From Flavobacteriales bacterium (GTDB lineage: Bacteria > Bacteroidota > Bacteroidia > JANQJC01): a stretch of 64,000 bases of DNA. Position 1 is the first letter of the stretch, and each line of letters starts with the position of its first letter. The position numbers and the translations under genes were made by a program. This document shows positions 1 through 8,471 of this stretch, piece after piece. A model generated the notes under the pieces. It had not been told where the DNA came from, ran no database searches, and was given only the letters and a program-made list of their open reading frames with translations. The stretch is from positions 45,276-109,275 of the forward strand of contig JANQJC010000140.1 in assembly GCA_028281825.1 (NCBI GenBank), read 5' to 3'.

Positions 1-273
1 TCCGTCAAACTCTACCTTCAGCTCCAGAGCCGAACCTCCAACAGAAGTGTTTTGTGCAGCTTGATTAAGGATATTAAGCAAAGCACTTCCTTCATTCGTA
101 AACAAACGAATTAGTATAACATCATTGGGCGCAACTTTGTACTCTAGGTCACGGGTAGCTGGCATCTCATCAAACTGAAAATCTTCATCAGTTGTGAGCA
201 TATGGTTTTGTATTAAGCTCTTGCACGAGCTTAACATAATCATTGCCAATAGTATGAGCAGGCTTTTTCTCAT
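1..273 (-). CDS. Polysaccharide export lipoprotein, Wza-like (partial, 3' end outside window)
   Basis: The visible 91 N-terminal residues start with a lipoprotein signal peptide, a hydrophobic stretch ending in LSSC, so Cys16 is the likely lipidated residue. About 35 residues later comes YKVAPNDVILIRLFTNEG, which resembles the opening of the polysaccharide export (Wza/BexD) domain, whose members form outer-membrane channels for exopolysaccharide or capsule. The rest, including the SLBB domains expected in the family, lies beyond the left edge. A glycosyltransferase gene lies 33 bp upstream on the same strand, which fits an exopolysaccharide operon. The family call rests on a short segment and is inference. 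Confidence 0.7.
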   Translation of the reverse strand, partial: MRKSLLILLAMIMLSSCKSLIQNHMLTTDEDFQFDEMPATRDLEYKVAPNDVILIRLFTNEGSALLNILNQAAQNTSVGGSALELKVEFDG

Positions 274-306
274 CAGGCTGCTAAAATACCAAATGTCTGC
301 ATATAA

Positions 307-1494
307 TTACTTGGGTAACAATTCTAAATACAAATCACGCATATCTTTCACCAATCTTTCATAATGGTATCGCTCCCTCACGTGCGCCCACCCACTTTCA
401 CTCATTTGCTTGCGTAATTCCTTATTCTCGGTTAATTGTAACAGGTTTTGCGCAAATACTGATGAGTCTCCGCTGTTGCATAATAAGGCCGTTTTTCCCT
501 CGGCTACCACATCTTCTACACCACCTACTTTGGTTGAGACAATGGGCTTATCTGTTGCCTGGGCTTCTATCAAGCTCACAGGTGTACCTTCATTAAGAGA
601 AGTAAGTGCAACAATATCTAGTCCTGCGTAGGCCCAGTCTACATCCTTTATCCATGATGTGAATACAAGGTTTGCTGATTCATCTTTGCTATCGGGGGTG
701 CTAATTATAAAACCAAGCTGCTCGGCATATTCTCTTATACTTTGGCTCTCTTCGCCATCACCTATGATAAAGACCTTGGCTTTTTTTCGGGTGTTCTTCA
801 TCACCACATGCATGGCGTCCAAAAACATGCGATGGTTCTTGATGGGCACCAACCTGCCAACAATTCCGATAGCAAGTTCATCATCCTTCATCTTATAGGT
901 TTTTCTGAAGTTCACTCTTTTTTGTTCTATATTCTCCCTAAATCGGGACAAATCAAAGCCAAGCGGAATGACATGGGTTTTATCAGAATTGGTAACCTTA
1001 TGAATGTTGGTGAGCTCGTGCTTTTGCTGGTCACTGATAGCTATTATGGCGGAACTTCTATTAGCCATATACCTTTCTACTTTTTTGTAGAAAAGCGTTT
1101 TGGCTTTGCCGAAATAAGAGTGAAATACATGCCCATGAAAAGTGTGTATTATTACTGGTACCCCACAATTATAAGCTGCCAGTCGGCCTAGTGCCCCAGC
1201 CTTGGACGCATGGGTATGTACTACATCGGGCTTATAGTCTTTTATCAGTTCAACTAGTTTCCTATAAGCCGCATAATCTTTCTTGGGGTCAATTTCCCGA
1301 ACCATTTCGTCAATTATCATTGGCTTCAATCCATATTTTTTCAGAATATGGTCTGATGATTCCTCATTCTCGCCAATGGCTCCACCTATCAATAGTGTTT
1401 CAAATGGTTCTCCTAGAAATTTAGTTAGCAGGGCTACGTTGTAGGAAGGTCCTCCAAGGTTAAATCGATTGGCTATTCTCAAGACCTTATACAT
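307..1494 (-). CDS. Glycosyltransferase family 4
   Basis: A 395-residue GT-B fold sugar transferase, probably cytoplasmic or membrane-associated, moving a nucleotide-activated sugar onto a growing glycan. The N-terminal half has the glycine-rich loop NLGGPSYNV (residues 12-20) and the acceptor-side motif HTHASKAG (93-100). The C-terminal half has the EX7E nucleotide-sugar motif with Glu302 and Glu310 (EGTPVSLIE) followed by a VGG loop. Length is normal for GT4. It starts with ATG and is followed after 33 bp by the Wza-like export gene, so the pair probably belongs to an exopolysaccharide cluster continuing to the left. Donor and acceptor sugars cannot be read from the sequence. Confidence 0.9.
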   Translation of the reverse strand: MYKVLRIANRFNLGGPSYNVALLTKFLGEPFETLLIGGAIGENEESSDHILKKYGLKPMIIDEMVREIDPKKDYAAYRKLVELIKDYKPDVVHTHASKAGALGRLAAYNCGVPVIIHTFHGHVFHSYFGKAKTLFYKKVERYMANRSSAIIAISDQQKHELTNIHKVTNSDKTHVIPLGFDLSRFRENIEQKRVNFRKTYKMKDDELAIGIVGRLVPIKNHRMFLDAMHVVMKNTRKKAKVFIIGDGEESQSIREYAEQLGFIISTPDSKDESANLVFTSWIKDVDWAYAGLDIVALTSLNEGTPVSLIEAQATDKPIVSTKVGGVEDVVAEGKTALLCNSGDSSVFAQNLLQLTENKELRKQMSESGWAHVRERYHYERLVKDMRDLYLELLPK

Positions 1495-1671
1495 CTTTAT
1501 CTAAAGTTTGAGGGCTCCGAAGGGTTCAATTGCAAGAGTCGGTGTAACGTATTGCTGATGACTTACAAACAAACACAAAATATTTGAAGATGAAATATTT
1601 TGAGAAGATATTTGTAAACAATTTTCTGGTGATATCAGGAATTGATATTTTTATGGAGTAATAACAGAACT

Positions 1672-2292
1672 ATGAGCAAGGACGATATTTTTGAGGCACT
1701 AGAAGATTATTTTAAGTATGAGTCTGATATCCCTGATATCTTTAAAACAGAGCAAGGTACTTACTTCAAAACTTGCATATCTTGTGATGTAAATGTTGTA
1801 GAGAGCGGAGAGCCATATATGATTGAGAAGGCTGTGAAAAGATATAGCAACATGGACGGGGTAGAGGTAGTTATTTTTGAATATGCTATTTGTAGTAAAT
1901 GCGCAGAAAAAATGAGGAAGAGCTTATCTCGTGAATCACTACAACGCTTGGAGAAACACTTTATGGAAAAAGCCAATTGGGATGGGAAAATGAACCTATT
2001 AAGCAAGGAGAAACCACCCAAAGTGGCTGATTTTATTGGTGATTGCATTTTTACAGGAAAGAGCATTAACGACAAAGAGATTGATGAGTATCAAGTGGTG
2101 GGTTATTTTCAAGGGGATAAACTGAGGCTTGACAGAATGCCATTTATGATGTGCTCAGCTGCCGCTGAAGAAATTGGAGATTTACTATCTGCAAAAACCA
2201 AGGATGAGTTAGATGGCTTTATAGATGATAACTTTGGATTACCTCCCGAATGGAAAATGGCTCTTAAAGAAAGAGATTTTGTGTTGGTTTAG
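1672..2292 (+). CDS. Uncharacterised CxxC-containing protein
   Basis: A 206-residue protein of no recognised family. I chose the ATG at 1672 (MSKDDIFEAL) over an in-frame upstream ATG at 1642, because the upstream extension is an unlikely hydrophobic/Asn-rich stretch. Two cysteine pairs, C35xxC38 and C74xxC77, could form one zinc site; two further cysteines occur near residues 131 and 159. There is no signal peptide or membrane segment, so it is probably cytoplasmic. It stands alone on the plus strand between an exopolysaccharide operon and decayed sequence. The gene looks intact; function unknown. Confidence 0.6.
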   Translation: MSKDDIFEALEDYFKYESDIPDIFKTEQGTYFKTCISCDVNVVESGEPYMIEKAVKRYSNMDGVEVVIFEYAICSKCAEKMRKSLSRESLQRLEKHFMEKANWDGKMNLLSKEKPPKVADFIGDCIFTGKSINDKEIDEYQVVGYFQGDKLRLDRMPFMMCSAAAEEIGDLLSAKTKDELDGFIDDNFGLPPEWKMALKERDFVLV

Positions 2293-2324
2293 GTTTTCTT
2301 TAATACATTTCGTAAAACACGTAT

Positions 2325-2479
2325 ATGAAAATACTTCTTGTTGAAGATGAACCTAAGCTCTCTGAGTTTATTTCAAAGTGAGCACTGCCAAGCTGTTGAT
2401 TAAAGTAGATGAAACCCTTCTGAAACAAGGTTTGCAATATATCCCTCAGAAGGTAGTTCAAGTGCTAGACAAAATTTGA
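2325..2479 (+). pseudogene. Remnant of a response regulator gene (N-terminus only)
   Basis: From the ATG at 2325 the frame reads MKILLVEDEPKLSEFISK and then stops at 2379-2381. This is the first beta strand and acidic pocket of an OmpR-family receiver domain; the rest of the domain, including the phosphorylated Asp, is missing. The stop overlaps a second short open frame (GTG at 2378 to a stop at 2477-2479, 33 codons) that does not continue the receiver sequence. The likely explanation is a deletion joining the start of a regulator gene to unrelated sequence. No partner histidine kinase is nearby. Confidence 0.6.
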
Positions 2480-2572
2480 GGAATAACTAAGATATATCGC
2501 CAAGGTACTCGGCCCACACACCATACGTTCTCATCTTGGCCGGGGGGGTTGGTTAGGAAGACTCCCTCTCTG

Positions 2573-2594
2573 CCCGCGCGGCGGGTTGTTTTTT
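2573..2594 (+). terminator. Rho-independent terminator
   Basis: A compact GC-rich hairpin, CCCGC (2573-2577) with GCGGG (2581-2585) and a GCG loop, is followed by TTGTTTTTT. It reads on the plus strand and would end any transcript from the CxxC gene and the regulator remnant. Confidence 0.6.
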
Positions 2595-2644
2595 ATGGCT
2601 AAGCCAGTATTAAGTGTTAGGACTCATGAAGAGTAAATCTAAAA

Positions 2645-2683
2645 GCGTAATTGCGAGGAAGAATGGAATGACGAAGCAATCTC
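2645..2683. repeat. Interspersed repeat-like sequence (ATTGCGAGG...CGAAGCAATC type)
   Basis: ATTGCGAGG at 2650 and CGAAGCAATC ending at 2681 form a short inverted repeat (ATTGC/GCAAT). I recognise this pattern as resembling small repeats scattered between genes in many bacterial genomes. Only one copy is seen here, so its repetitive nature is inferred from memory of similar sequences. It lies in the non-coding stretch 2480-2717, which otherwise holds only the hairpin at 2573. Confidence 0.45.
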
Positions 2684-2717
2684 ATATTTTTTTCATTGGG
2701 TGTTTTTATATGAGGTA

Positions 2718-3485
2718 TTATACAGATTCCCCAGCATTAAGAAACACAAACTTATGCCCCCTTTTCACTATTTCTTGCTCAAGCTTTCCAATATCGGGAT
2801 GTCTAAATATGTCATTAAACCCTGCAAAAACTGCAATTACATTTTCTTTTTCATAACCACTAAGTTTGTAACTTTCCAATTGAAATAATAAGTCCTCTCT
2901 TTTCTTTCTATTAACGCTTTTGTGCCAAACTTTTATTTCCACACCAACTTTTCCATGTCCTACGTCAATGTCTATAAACCTCGAACCATCAGCATTACTA
3001 TCCTGCATTTGTTTTTGGTTTCTTACATTTTGGTACACATTACGCAAGTGCTTTAACATCTGTTTCTCGATGTCTAGTTCAGTAAAACCATTCTTTCTGG
3101 AGGGGTTAAGGGCAGGTCTCATTTCTTTTATGCTTTCTAGCACTTTATCCACAGTTACCTCTTTGTCCTGAATTAAATGAGCCTGATAAGTTTCAAGACT
3201 GTTGCGGTCTATTTCAATTTCTTCTTCCTTAGATTCTTCAGATTGAAGCTTTTTTAATACGCCAACAACAATTACAATAACTAATGAGCCTCCTATGAGG
3301 TAAAGGAGAGTATTATCTTCTGAACTGGTAGCATTATTGTTTGTTGGAACAGGCCTTCTTTGAGCATCTTCTCGATTCAAAGTTTTATCAGGCTTTCTTT
3401 GAGCACTAGTCATTATCGCAATGCTGCTAAAAACGAGTACCAATAATGATGTAATGATAAACTTTTGCTTGTTTTTCATTTTCAC
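2718..3485 (-). CDS. Membrane-anchored protein with PD-(D/E)XK nuclease-like domain
   Basis: 255 residues. Residues 1-28 look like a cleavable signal peptide (ending TSAQ), then comes a polar linker, a transmembrane segment at about 60-77, an acidic stretch (EESKEEEIEID) and a C-terminal domain. In that domain a helix with Glu137/Glu140 precedes DIDVGHGKVGVEIKV, which matches the D-Xn-E-X-K core of restriction-endonuclease-like folds (Asp172 or Asp174, Glu183, Lys185). With signal peptide and one membrane span, topology decides whether the domain faces periplasm or cytoplasm; a nuclease-like domain would be expected inside. The enzymatic role is inference. It is alone on its strand in an accessory-looking region. 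Confidence 0.6.
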   Translation of the reverse strand: MKMKNKQKFIITSLLVLVFSSIAIMTSAQRKPDKTLNREDAQRRPVPTNNNATSSEDNTLLYLIGGSLVIVIVVGVLKKLQSEESKEEEIEIDRNSLETYQAHLIQDKEVTVDKVLESIKEMRPALNPSRKNGFTELDIEKQMLKHLRNVYQNVRNQKQMQDSNADGSRFIDIDVGHGKVGVEIKVWHKSVNRKKREDLLFQLESYKLSGYEKENVIAVFAGFNDIFRHPDIGKLEQEIVKRGHKFVFLNAGESV

Positions 3486-3648
3486 TTATTTAGTCAAAAA
3501 AATCCATTTGCGACTTTTCTTGTTTCAAACCTAACAAAAAACTAATTATTACAAAAGGTGTTTTTTGGTACTTGTGGTAATTTGTTTTTAAAGCAAGCTG
3601 GAATTGTTTTTTTATAGCCTATTCCCTTCTCTCGTTTTCCGTTTAGTC

Positions 3649-3678
3649 TTGTATAGTTTCCAGCTTTTTCTATATTTG
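3649..3678 (+). promoter_or_regulatory. Bacteroidota-type promoter for the EF-G paralogue
   Basis: TTG at 3649-3651 and TATATTTG at 3671-3678 are separated by 19 bp, a full match to the phylum's -33/-7 pattern (TTG and TAnnTTTG). Transcription would begin near 3684, giving a leader of about 80 nt. The rest of the 3486-3763 gap is AT-rich and shows nothing else apart from the hairpin at 3694. Confidence 0.65.
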
Positions 3679-3693
3679 AATAGACTTTCTTCT

Positions 3694-3720
3694 AAAGCCC
3701 TCTACTTAAGGGCTTTTTTT
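3694..3720 (+). terminator. Leader hairpin with T-run before the EF-G paralogue
   Basis: AAAGCCCT (3694-3701) pairs perfectly with AGGGCTTT (3709-3716) around a 7-nt loop, followed by Ts to 3720. It has the form of an intrinsic terminator but begins only about 10 nt after the predicted start of transcription and 43 nt before the ATG. No plus-strand gene upstream needs it, so it may be an attenuator or a leader structure. Confidence 0.6.
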
Positions 3721-3763
3721 GTCTGCACTTGTTCTTTGTCTAACTTGTAAAAATATCCTAGCC

Positions 3764-5893
3764 ATGAAAGCATTCGATGAAAAACACATCAAAAATGTGA
3801 CCATTGTTGGCGCTGCGAAAAGCGGCAAGACTACACTTGCCGAAACTATGATGTATGAAGGTGGCCTCATTCCTCGCCGAGGTTCAGTGGAAAACAAAAA
3901 CACCGTATCAGATTACCATGAAGTAGAACATGAAAGGGGAAGTAGTGTGTACGCGACACCCTTGCATACAGAGTGGCGGAGTTATAAAATTAATTTGATT
4001 GATACCCCTGGGTTAGATGATTTTGTAGGTGAGATAATCCCTTCACTTCGCGTTGCTGATACTTGCATTATGCTGCTCAATGCCCAAAATGGTGTTGAAG
4101 TGGGTACTGAGCTTCTTTGGAACTATGTGGAGCAATTCCGAAGGCCAGTGATATTTGCCATCAACCAGGTAGACCACCCTAAGGCTGATTTTGATATGAC
4201 CGTTGAATCTGCCAAAGAGAGATTTGGGAATGGAGTAACCTTGATGCAGTATCCAGTGAATACTGGTGAGGGCTTCAATAAAATCATCGACCTGCTGAAA
4301 ATGACTATGTATGAGTTTCCGCCTGAAGGTGGTAAGCCTAACAAACTTCCTATCCCTGACAGCGAAAAAGAGAAAGCCAATCGTTTGCACAATGAATTGG
4401 TAGAGAAAGCAGCGGAGAATGATGAAGGCTTAATGGAATTGTATTTCGAAAAAGGTGAGTTAGACGAAGACGAAATGCGCCAGGGGCTTAAAATTGGTAT
4501 GATGAAACAACAGGTCTATCCGGTGTTCTGCATGTCTGCCGAGAAAGATATGGGAAGCGGAAGAATGATGGGCTTTATAGATAATGTAGCACCATCTTCA
4601 TTAGAGTCTCCACCTCTGGAGACAGAACAAGGCAAGGGGATTTCATATGACCCGGGGAAGCCACCTGTGTTGTTTGTGTTCAGAACATTTATTGAGCCTC
4701 ACTTGGGGCAGTTAAGCGTCTTTAAAGTAATAAGTGGAGAAGTTCATACAGGAATGGAATTAGAGAACGAGCAAACCAGAGAGGTGGAAAGGCTGGGTCA
4801 GCTTTATATTATGGATGGGAAGAAACGCACTGCCGTTGATAAACTGGTAACTGGAGACATAGGTGTGATTATGAAATTGAAAGGTACCAAAACCAATCAT
4901 ACCTTGCATGAGAAAGGTGAGTCCGTGGCGGTTAAACCTACCACCTTCCCAGACGCAAGAATGGTGATGGTGATAGAGTCTGAAGAGGGGGGTGAAGATA
5001 AATTGAGTGAAGCATTACACGCCATACAAGACGAAGACCCAACAATCAAAGTTCATTACTCTAAAGAACTAAAACAACTACTGATATCGGCGCAGGGCGA
5101 GTTGCATCTTAGTTTGGTGGAGTGGAAACTCAACCACCTTTATGGTCAAAAAGTGCGCTTTAATGCGCCCAGGATAGCCTATCGTGAAACGATACAAAAG
5201 TCAGCCATTGCCAGCTACAGGCATAAGAAACAATCAGGTGGGGCAGGGCAATTTGGTGAAGTGCATTTAAAAATAGAGCCCTATGTTGAAGGGATGCCAG
5301 AGCCAACAGAATACAATGTTCGCGGTAAGGAAGAAGTTGATTTACCTTGGGGTGGTAAATTGGTTTTTTATAACTGCATAGTAGGTGGGGTGATTGATAC
5401 ACGTTTCATACCTTCTATCAAGAAAGGGATACTCGAAAAAATGGAAGAAGGCCCACTCACTGGTTCTTATGTGAGGGATGTGAGGGTAATGGTGTTTGAT
5501 GGTAAAATGCATCCCGTTGATTCCAACGATGTATCCTTTAAAATAGCTGGTATGATGGCTTTCAAAGAAGCATTTGAAAACGCCAATCCAAAGATATTAG
5601 AGCCTGTGCAAGAATTGGAAGTAGTAGTACCCGAAGAATTGATGGGAGACGTAATGACAGACTTGCAAACCCGTCGCTCAGTAATTACGGGCATGGATAA
5701 TAAGGGAAATTACAAGGTAATTAAGTCTAATACTCCATTGGCTGAACTGGATAGGTATAGCACTTCTTTGCGTTCAATAACGCAAGGTAGGGGTAATTTT
5801 AGTGGTAAGTTCCATGATTACCAGGCGGTACCAGGTGAAATCCAGAAAAAGCTGATAGATACTTATCAAAGCACTAATGGGGTGAGTAACTAA
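3764..5893 (+). CDS. Elongation factor G-like translational GTPase (paralogue)
   Basis: 709 residues with the EF-G domain order and normal EF-G length. The G domain shows P-loop GAAKSGKT (16-23), G3 DTPGLD (80-85) and G4 NQVD (134-137). The canonical EF-G motifs are AHVDAGKT, DTPGHVDF and NKxD; here the catalytic His of G3 is Leu, and switch I carries RGSSV instead of RGITI. This places it with the divergent EF-G-like branch found beside a true EF-G in many bacteria. Domain IV-V features follow (GGAGQFGEV, later GNYKVIKS and GRGNFSGKFHDY). The ATG at 3764 fits family starts better than an upstream in-frame TTG. Slow or altered GTP hydrolysis is inference. Confidence 0.85.
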   Translation: MKAFDEKHIKNVTIVGAAKSGKTTLAETMMYEGGLIPRRGSVENKNTVSDYHEVEHERGSSVYATPLHTEWRSYKINLIDTPGLDDFVGEIIPSLRVADTCIMLLNAQNGVEVGTELLWNYVEQFRRPVIFAINQVDHPKADFDMTVESAKERFGNGVTLMQYPVNTGEGFNKIIDLLKMTMYEFPPEGGKPNKLPIPDSEKEKANRLHNELVEKAAENDEGLMELYFEKGELDEDEMRQGLKIGMMKQQVYPVFCMSAEKDMGSGRMMGFIDNVAPSSLESPPLETEQGKGISYDPGKPPVLFVFRTFIEPHLGQLSVFKVISGEVHTGMELENEQTREVERLGQLYIMDGKKRTAVDKLVTGDIGVIMKLKGTKTNHTLHEKGESVAVKPTTFPDARMVMVIESEEGGEDKLSEALHAIQDEDPTIKVHYSKELKQLLISAQGELHLSLVEWKLNHLYGQKVRFNAPRIAYRETIQKSAIASYRHKKQSGGAGQFGEVHLKIEPYVEGMPEPTEYNVRGKEEVDLPWGGKLVFYNCIVGGVIDTRFIPSIKKGILEKMEEGPLTGSYVRDVRVMVFDGKMHPVDSNDVSFKIAGMMAFKEAFENANPKILEPVQELEVVVPEELMGDVMTDLQTRRSVITGMDNKGNYKVIKSNTPLAELDRYSTSLRSITQGRGNFSGKFHDYQAVPGEIQKKLIDTYQSTNGVSN

Positions 5894-5921
5894 CCTCATT
5901 GTTTACCAACCACCACCTTAC

Positions 5922-5955
5922 GAAGAACGTTAGCGGATTTCCCCTGGCGTTCTTC
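5922..5955. other. Inverted repeat between convergent genes
   Basis: GAAGAACG (5922-5929) and CGTTCTTC (5948-5955) are perfect 8-bp arms around an 18-nt loop, in the gap between the converging EF-G-like gene and the VOC gene. Neither side has a clear T-run, so it could stabilise 3' ends or act as a weak bidirectional terminator. Confidence 0.4.
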
Positions 5956-5957
5956 TG

Positions 5958-6341
5958 TTATTCCCTGGAGTGTAAAGCCACCCTATTGCCTTCAGTATCT
6001 TCAAACAGCCCCATGTATCCAACATCTTCGGCAATCAGTCGCTTTTCAACCAATACTTTGCCACCTGCCGCTTCAACCCTGCCTAACTCATTAGCCAGGT
6101 CACCTGAACGGGGAGTGAAATAAACCAAAGTGCCCTTATGAGATGGGGTATACATTTGCTCAAAACACACCAAACTACCACTGGCACCCATTCCTTCATC
6201 TCCATCAGGGAATAAAGCCATATCCAATGGGCCCATGGGCATCGGGGTAAGTTTCAGGTCTAATACTGTTTCATAGAATTTGGTGGCCCTTGCCATATCT
6301 TTCACTGGTATTTCAAACCAGCCTACTACATTTTTTGCCAT
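5958..6341 (-). CDS. VOC-family (glyoxalase/bleomycin-resistance fold) protein
   Basis: 127 residues, the usual size of a single-module VOC protein made of two beta-alpha-beta-beta-beta units. It opens with VGWFEIPVKDMARATKFYE, the typical first strand and helix, and ends with GLFEDTEGNRVALHS, the typical last hairpin. Members bind a metal and act on diverse small molecules; the substrate here is unknown. It is the last gene of a minus-strand group with a GNAT acetyltransferase (16 bp upstream), an ECF42 sigma factor and a YCII protein. VOC and YCII proteins are common partners of this sigma class. Confidence 0.8.
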   Translation of the reverse strand: MAKNVVGWFEIPVKDMARATKFYETVLDLKLTPMPMGPLDMALFPDGDEGMGASGSLVCFEQMYTPSHKGTLVYFTPRSGDLANELGRVEAAGGKVLVEKRLIAEDVGYMGLFEDTEGNRVALHSRE

Positions 6342-6357
6342 TGTATTTGGTTATTGG

Positions 6358-6792
6358 TTAATCTATTTTCAAATCTAAAACTTTCTGTTCTTTCTGCTCA
6401 ACAAAACCACAATTATGATAAAACTGGAAGGTATCAGTTCTTTGGGTATTACATCGAACCCTTAGCCTATTAATACCCTTTTCTTTTGCCCAATTTTTTG
6501 TGGCTTCAATAAGTAGTTTACCAATACCCATATTTCTATGGCCTTCATTTACCACCATAGCAGCTATTTCAGCAAATGGCTCTGAAGTGAGCCTGGGAAG
6601 GTAAAAGCCATGCAGCCATCCAATGACGGCATTTTCAATAGTTGCTATGAAAATGCAATGGCTATCTGCAGATAAAATCTGTTCTAGTTTTTTAGCAGTT
6701 TTCTTTTCTGAAATGGAATATCCTAACTGAGCGGAAAGTTGAGAAATGGAATGGGCATCTGTATACGTAGCTTTGCGGATAGTAACATCCAT
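6358..6792 (-). CDS. GNAT-family N-acetyltransferase
   Basis: 144 residues from the ATG at 6792 (MDVTIRKA); a TTG 21 bp further upstream would abut the sigma gene stop. The acetyl-CoA binding motif A is visible as VVNEGHRNMGIGKLLIEA, with the R-x-x-G-x-G signature, followed by the beta-bulge region and a FYHNCGF motif near the C-terminus. Acetyl group acceptor unknown. It sits 23 bp after the ECF42 sigma gene and 16 bp before the VOC gene and is probably co-transcribed with them. Confidence 0.85.
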   Translation of the reverse strand: MDVTIRKATYTDAHSISQLSAQLGYSISEKKTAKKLEQILSADSHCIFIATIENAVIGWLHGFYLPRLTSEPFAEIAAMVVNEGHRNMGIGKLLIEATKNWAKEKGINRLRVRCNTQRTDTFQFYHNCGFVEQKEQKVLDLKID

Positions 6793-6815
6793 AGAAAAGG
6801 AATTGATGAGCAAAC

Positions 6816-8084
6816 TTAAGATTTTAATTTTCTTTCCAGTAACTCAAGTTCCGCCTTTGATTGGGTGAGTTTTTTGGCCTTTTCAAAATAAGTTTTAGCC
6901 CTTTCCTTATTGTTCACTTGCAAATAGAATTCACCTAGGGAAGCTGGCAGAAGGTAATAATTAACTAGGTTTTTGTCCTTTTCTAAACGGTGCAATTCGA
7001 TAATAGCTTCTTCTGGGCCATACACTCTTCCCGCTATGATGGCCTTGTTCAATTGTATAACAGGCGAGGGTTTGATTTCATACAGTTTGTCATAGAAGGT
7101 ATATATCTGCTTCCAATTGGTTTCTTTAAAGCTTTTCGCCATGCAATGCTGTAACGCTATACTTGCTTCCAGATGGAATGAACTCAAATGTTCACCATGA
7201 GCGGATTTGGTTAAATAATCTATTCCTTTACCAATTAATTCCTTGTTCCATAGGCTACGGTCTTGCTCTTCAAGTATAATTATGCATCCCTTATCATCAA
7301 TTCGAGAATCAAACCTGGCAGCATGGAAACACATTAAAGCCAATAAAGCGTGGGTTTTAGGGTAGGCATCTAAAGGTTTCTCGGTCAGTAGTAGTGTTAA
7401 TCTCATAGCTTCAGAGCACAGGTCCTTCCTGATGAGTAAGTCATCGGTGGAGGAATTATACCCTTCATTAAACAGGAGATATATGGTTAAGTAAACTGCG
7501 TCTAACCTTCTTAGAAGCTCATTGCCAAGGGGTACTTCAAATCTGATGTCTCCCTTTCTTATTTTTTCTTTGGCTCGGTAAAGTCGTTTGTTAATGGTTG
7601 ATTCAGTAGTAAGTAGGGCATTGGCAATTTCTTTAATACTGAAACCGCAAAGGGTTTTGAGAGTGAGCGCCAGTTGAGATTCATGAGACAGTTCAGGATG
7701 GCAACAAGTGAATATCATCCTGAGTTGACTGTCTTTTATCTCAGTCTCAAGAAAAACGTTGTCAATGGTGTAGGAGAGTGTCCATTCAGATTTGAGGAAT
7801 GGGTCGATGTCATCAGCAAAGTTTTGAGTGTATCGCTCACGGCGCAGAAGGTTAATGGCTTTGCGCCTGGCAACTACCATCAGCCAGCCTTCAGGGTTGT
7901 TTGGTATACCAGATTTCTGCCAATCTGATAAGGCCTGGTGTAGGGTATCTTGCACTACATCTTCAGCTAATTCAAGATTATGTACACCAAACAAGCGTGT
8001 TAAAACAGCAACCATCTTCCCCGACTCACGGCGGAAAAGATGGTCAACTAGTTCATTTACTTTTGATGTGTTAGCAGGTTGCAT
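6816..8084 (-). CDS. ECF42-type RNA polymerase sigma factor with long C-terminal domain
   Basis: 422 residues, more than twice a simple ECF sigma factor. Region sigma-2 spans roughly residues 14-85 (LAEDVVQDTLHQAL, then NPEGWLMVVARRKAINLLRR) and sigma-4 roughly 112-165 (CGFSIKEIANALLTTESTINK, the DNA-binding helix-turn-helix). The remaining 250 residues form a helical, TPR-like extension, the hallmark of group ECF42 (SigJ-like). No anti-sigma factor is visible; in this group the extension itself is thought to control activity. The start codon directly abuts the stop of the YCII/DGPF gene upstream, the standard ECF42 arrangement, which supports translational coupling. Confidence 0.9.
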   Translation of the reverse strand: MQPANTSKVNELVDHLFRRESGKMVAVLTRLFGVHNLELAEDVVQDTLHQALSDWQKSGIPNNPEGWLMVVARRKAINLLRRERYTQNFADDIDPFLKSEWTLSYTIDNVFLETEIKDSQLRMIFTCCHPELSHESQLALTLKTLCGFSIKEIANALLTTESTINKRLYRAKEKIRKGDIRFEVPLGNELLRRLDAVYLTIYLLFNEGYNSSTDDLLIRKDLCSEAMRLTLLLTEKPLDAYPKTHALLALMCFHAARFDSRIDDKGCIIILEEQDRSLWNKELIGKGIDYLTKSAHGEHLSSFHLEASIALQHCMAKSFKETNWKQIYTFYDKLYEIKPSPVIQLNKAIIAGRVYGPEEAIIELHRLEKDKNLVNYYLLPASLGEFYLQVNNKERAKTYFEKAKKLTQSKAELELLERKLKS

Positions 8085-8417
8085 TTAGTCCATTGCCTTC
8101 AATTCCCTCACCTCAAGTGCACAATGGTCAAGCAGTGGACAGGCTTTGGCATGCTCAACAGCTTCTTCGTAGTTGTTTGCGTTAATGATAACATATCCGC
8201 CAATTACTTCTTTGGCTTCCATAAATGGGCCATCGGTCAAAACTTCACTTGGGTTTTTCACCAAACGGCCTTCGTCTTGGGTAAGCGGCTGACCACCTTT
8301 GTAAAGACCTTTGTCCATCATGCCTTGCATCCATGTTACATACTTTTGCATGCTCTGCTGTGATTCTTCTTCGGTTAGTTTATGGTAACCACGTACTAAA
8401 AACATAAATTCTTTCAT
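8085..8417 (-). CDS. YCII-related (DGPF) protein, ECF42 partner
   Basis: 110 residues with the dimeric alpha-beta barrel pattern of YciI-like proteins. The signature DGPFMEAKEVIGGYVII is intact. Proteins of this type are encoded next to ECF42 sigma factors in many genomes and are likely regulon members; their biochemical role is unclear. It is the first gene of the operon and its stop touches the sigma start. An alternative ECF42-recognised promoter may lie just upstream (see 8472-8479). Confidence 0.9.
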   Translation of the reverse strand: MKEFMFLVRGYHKLTEEESQQSMQKYVTWMQGMMDKGLYKGGQPLTQDEGRLVKNPSEVLTDGPFMEAKEVIGGYVIINANNYEEAVEHAKACPLLDHCALEVRELKAMD

Positions 8418-8471
8418 TTCTTTTGTGTTTTATAAGGTTAATATACCACTATATCACTTGAGTTTTTGAAA

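Noticed and set aside
742..1191. 149-codon plus-strand frame opposite the GT4 gene
   Set aside because: Antisense shadow of a well supported glycosyltransferase; no start context and no recognisable protein features.
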